IMG/VR virus record: IMGVR_UViG_3300018063_000005
Location: 1 to 55,864 of that record
From: a virus
Length of the DNA stretch: 55,864 nucleotides
Reading direction: 5' to 3' (one strand)
Position 1 is the stretch's first letter. Each line of letters begins with the position of its first letter. The notes below the pieces were generated by a model. The model was not told where the DNA came from and did not search any database. It saw nothing but the letters and a program-made list of their open reading frames with translations. Position numbers and translations under genes: made by a program. Of this stretch, positions 54,067 through 55,864 are shown piece after piece.

Positions 54067-54431
54067 GCGCCGTTCCTTTCCTCGGCCGCCTTCACGGCCC
54101 GCCTGAGCTGCGACACCTCTTCGCGGAGCGGAAAGAGGAACTCCATCCCGCGCCAGTAGCGCGCCCCGTTGACGCGCACGACGTATCCGCTGTGACGCGC
54201 GTAGGACTTCCGCGCCTGCTCCCGGAGCTTCTCCGGCTCGCGCTCGCGCGCGGCGTGCTTGCGCCCTAGGACCGCGGCCCGATGCGCCTCGTACTGGTCG
54301 CGGTCCTGCGCCCTGAGCTGGTCCACCCGCTCGCTCGACACCGCGCCACGCCGCCGCCGCGAGCGGATCCTCTCCGCGTTCCGCTCGTAGTAGGCGCGGT
54401 CCTTCGCGCGGCGCTTGTCGAGGTCCCTCAC
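54063..54431 (-). CDS. Very basic helical protein
   Basis: This is a 122-residue protein from GTG 54431 (GTGA overlap). DKRRAKDRAYYERNAERIRS and QARKSYARHSGYVVRVNGAR are Arg/Lys-rich helices with heptad-like spacing. A role in DNA or RNA binding, like small HNH-associated or histone-like phage proteins, is plausible but unproven. Confidence 0.55.
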   Translation of the reverse strand: MRDLDKRRAKDRAYYERNAERIRSRRRRGAVSSERVDQLRAQDRDQYEAHRAAVLGRKHAAREREPEKLREQARKSYARHSGYVVRVNGARYWRGMEFLFPLREEVSQLRRAVKAAEERNGA

Positions 54432-54643
54432 CCGTCGAGCCCTCTCGACTTCGCCCACCACGCGGTGACGAGGATGTCGCCCTCCGCGCCCTCCTCCGCG
54501 TCCGCGTCGAGCGTGCCTCCCGCCATGATCTGCGAGAGAGGCAACCAGTGGTCCACGCCGTCGATCACGACGAGCAGCGCCTTCCCGGCGACGCGCTTCA
54601 CGAGCTCGACCTCGAGCGCGACGGTCAGGTCCGCTGCCTTCAC
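54428..54643 (-). CDS. Hypothetical 71-residue protein
   Basis: From GTG 54643 with GTGA overlaps at both ends. LTVALEVELVKRVAGKALLV, then VIDGVDHWLPLSQIMAG, is a short beta-alpha unit. Its C-terminus is acidic, then ILVTAWWAKSRGL. The VDHWLPLSQI type end is common in small phage proteins of unknown role. Confidence 0.6.
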   Translation of the reverse strand: MKAADLTVALEVELVKRVAGKALLVVIDGVDHWLPLSQIMAGGTLDADAEEGAEGDILVTAWWAKSRGLDG

Positions 54644-54837
54644 ATCGCTCTCCCCAGGCACGCCGCCGCCATCGCGTCGTGCCACGTCTTCGCGCCGATC
54701 CCCCGGAACCCCGTGAACCGGACGCCGTCGTGCTGCAGCTCGTCGATCCGCCCGTCAGAGTCGCGGTAGAGGACGCGGTGCCCCGCGGCGCCGCCCTCCA
54801 CCGCGGTCGAGTAGCGGGCGCGCCGCCCAGCGCTCAC
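54640..54837 (-). CDS. Hypothetical 65-residue protein
   Basis: From GTG 54837. GHRVLYRDSDGRIDELQHDG, then VRFTGFRGIGAKTWHDAMAA, reads as a small beta hairpin followed by a helix. The tryptophan and glycine-rich turn could be a ligand site. Coupled by GTGA on both sides. Unknown role. Confidence 0.55.
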   Translation of the reverse strand: MSAGRRARYSTAVEGGAAGHRVLYRDSDGRIDELQHDGVRFTGFRGIGAKTWHDAMAAACLGRAM

Positions 54838-55265
54838 GGCCGGTCCTCGCCGCGGTGCTTCCGCGCGGGAGGGAGCGCCTTCTGCCCCGGGCGCGGCGTC
54901 ACGTCGATCGCCTCGTCCCCGGCCTTCCCCTTCGCCTTGCCCTTGCGGCGGAGCTCCTCCTTCGCGGCCGCGACCTCGCCCGGCGGGACTCCGACGCCGT
55001 TGTCCGCCATCGCGATCGAGAGCCCCGGGCCCCGCGCTCGGGGGCGCCCGGCGTGGTCCGGCTCGTCGAAGGGCAACTCGTCCTCCTCGTGCTCGCGCCC
55101 GGCGAGCAGGTCGCGGTTGCGCTTCACCTCCGCCTTCGCGTCCTTGATCTCCTCGCGCTTGTCCTTGCCAAGCTCCTTCAGCTCGAGCTCGAGCCTCTCC
55201 TGCTTGTCGAGCGCCTTCAGCAGCGCCGCCTCGTGCTTTTCCTTCATGGCTCCGGTGGGCTTCAC
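54834..55265 (-). CDS. Coiled-coil early protein
   Basis: This is a 143-residue protein from GTG 55265. Residues 8-60 (KHEAALLKALDKQERLELEL, KELGKDKREEIKDAKAEVKR) are a coiled coil. The rest is acidic then basic and disordered (DELPFDEPDHAGRP, RKGKAKGKAGDE). It may be a scaffold for other early proteins. Coupled by GTGA to its neighbours. Confidence 0.55.
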   Translation of the reverse strand: MKPTGAMKEKHEAALLKALDKQERLELELKELGKDKREEIKDAKAEVKRNRDLLAGREHEEDELPFDEPDHAGRPRARGPGLSIAMADNGVGVPPGEVAAAKEELRRKGKAKGKAGDEAIDVTPRPGQKALPPARKHRGEDRP

Positions 55266-55570
55266 GACTTGTCGTCCTCCTTCGCGGGCGCGTCGGCGCC
55301 CGGGTCCTGGGTGGTGATGGGGGTGGGGGAGGCGAGGGGGATGAACGGGCACTCGGCCTGGATCGCGACGACCGGGTGGCCGCGCCCGAAGACGCTGAGC
55401 CAGATCGGCGCGCCGCCGGCGATGGCCACGCGCTCCTCCTCGGTCGGCTGCCAGCACGAGATCAGGACCGACCCGCTGTCGTGGACGGGGAGCCCGCCGA
55501 CCTCTTCCTCGGTCATGCCATCGGGCGCCACGAACAGGCGGTTCGCCTGCGGGAAGGGGACGGGGTTCAC
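55262..55570 (-). CDS. Hypothetical 102-residue protein
   Basis: From GTG 55570, coupled to the junction-spanning gene by GTGA. ISCWQPTEEERVAIAGGAPI, then WLSVFGRGHPVVAIQ, is a pattern common in many phage early regions (CW-x-P-x2-EE-x2-I-x2-GGP-x-WL). Role unknown. The C-terminus is disordered (PITTQDPGADAPAKEDD). Confidence 0.65.
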   Translation of the reverse strand: MNPVPFPQANRLFVAPDGMTEEEVGGLPVHDSGSVLISCWQPTEEERVAIAGGAPIWLSVFGRGHPVVAIQAECPFIPLASPTPITTQDPGADAPAKEDDKS

Positions 55571-55864
55571 GGCTGGTCCCTCCTGCGTTCCGGGTTCGTG
55601 ACGAGTTCCTCCACGAGCCGCCGGCCGCCCTCGCCTGCGGGCCGGGTCAGCTTGCGCGTCGTCGTGCGGGCCTCAGCGATCCGCTCGTTGTGGAAGAGCG
55701 GCTGCAGTCCGGCGCGGCGGTCGCGCCCCGAGGGCGAGCGGCAGTCCTGCCCCGGGAAGGCATGGCAGCTCGGGCACTCGATCTGCCCGGTCCGGCCGAA
55801 CGCGCCGGCCTCCATCGCGTTGCGGCGCGCGAGATCCTTGCGCCGGGCGTGGGTGCCTGCGACG
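55567..55864 (-). CDS. Tandem zinc-binding domain protein, 3' part
   Basis: This is the rest of the 134-residue protein that begins at 230 and crosses the ends of the window. It contains the second metal-site motif, IECPSCHAFPGQDCRSPSGR, followed by HNERIAEAR. Both motifs are spaced alike, so the gene arose by duplication of one domain. The C-terminal 35 residues are basic-acidic. Read alone, the part inside the window would start at ATG 55815 and miss the first domain. Confidence 0.75.
   Translation of the reverse strand, partial: VAGTHARRKDLARRNAMEAGAFGRTGQIECPSCHAFPGQDCRSPSGRDRRAGLQPLFHNERIAEARTTTRKLTRPAGEGGRRLVEELVTNPERRRDQP
55742..55864. repeat. Direct terminal repeat, right copy
   Basis: Identical to 1-123. 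See the left copy: circle closure by an assembler is the likeliest reason. Confidence 0.95.

Noticed and set aside
1-55864. Anti-CRISPR, restriction-modification or toxin-antitoxin genes
   Set aside because: None could be supported by motif; several small early proteins remain unknown and were left unnamed.

Overview
The window is one complete, circularly closed genome of a temperate, tailed (siphovirus-like) phage or its prophage. The first 123 bases recur exactly as the last 123, and one gene reads across that junction, so the unique length is 55,741 bp. GC content is very high (about 70 percent by eye), start codons are often GTG, and most genes overlap by GTGA or ATGA. A lipoprotein and spanin-like genes point to a Gram-negative, diderm host. 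A high-GC proteobacterium or myxobacterium-like host is plausible but not shown by the sequence.

Layout. (1) 6292 leftward through the junction to 45516 is one long early-left operon. In transcription order it carries small proteins, a zinc protein/lipoprotein ORF, an XRE regulator, YqaJ-type exonuclease, RecT annealase, a RecF/SMC-like ATPase, a DUF3846-like protein and a tandem zinc-domain protein across the junction. It continues with many small accessory genes, a homing endonuclease in front of a DUF5131 gene, then excisionase and tyrosine integrase. (2) 6300-7420 is the lysogeny switch: a leftward XRE repressor and a leftward lipoprotein gene, flanked by divergent promoters that carry three copies of a 16-bp operator (GTAG-N8-CTAC). 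(3) 7427-13417 is the early-right operon: Cro-like and other HTH proteins, a replication protein with origin-like repeats inside its gene, a DnaB-family helicase, a small RHH protein and a PD-(D/E)xK-like protein. (4) 43044 leftward to 13672 is the late region. It runs from regulators and terminase through portal, head, tail tube, frameshifted tail chaperones, tape measure and tail tip to a receptor-binding cluster. That cluster includes a subtilisin-like protease and a beta-helix protein. A holin/spanin cluster sits inside the head-tail genes. (5) 45321-43157 is a cargo operon with its own strong promoter. It encodes a multi-membrane GT-C/TPR (TMTC-like) glycosyltransferase candidate.

How it fits together. 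The repressor is predicted to shut both early promoters through the shared operator. RecT, YqaJ and the ATPase form a recombination system, the right arm replicates the DNA, and the late genes build a siphovirion and lyse the host. Integration is predicted at the 3' end of a host tRNA gene, because a tRNA T-arm and acceptor segment lies inside the 3' end of the integrase gene. Points most worth following are: the homing endonuclease that splits off a 13-codon remnant of its neighbour's 5' end; the subtilisin-like protease among the tail genes; three late proteins with Sec signal peptides; the autonomously promoted GT-C cargo operon; a textbook A AAA AAC slippery site; the three-operator switch; and a nested in-frame lipoprotein with a zinc-protease motif.
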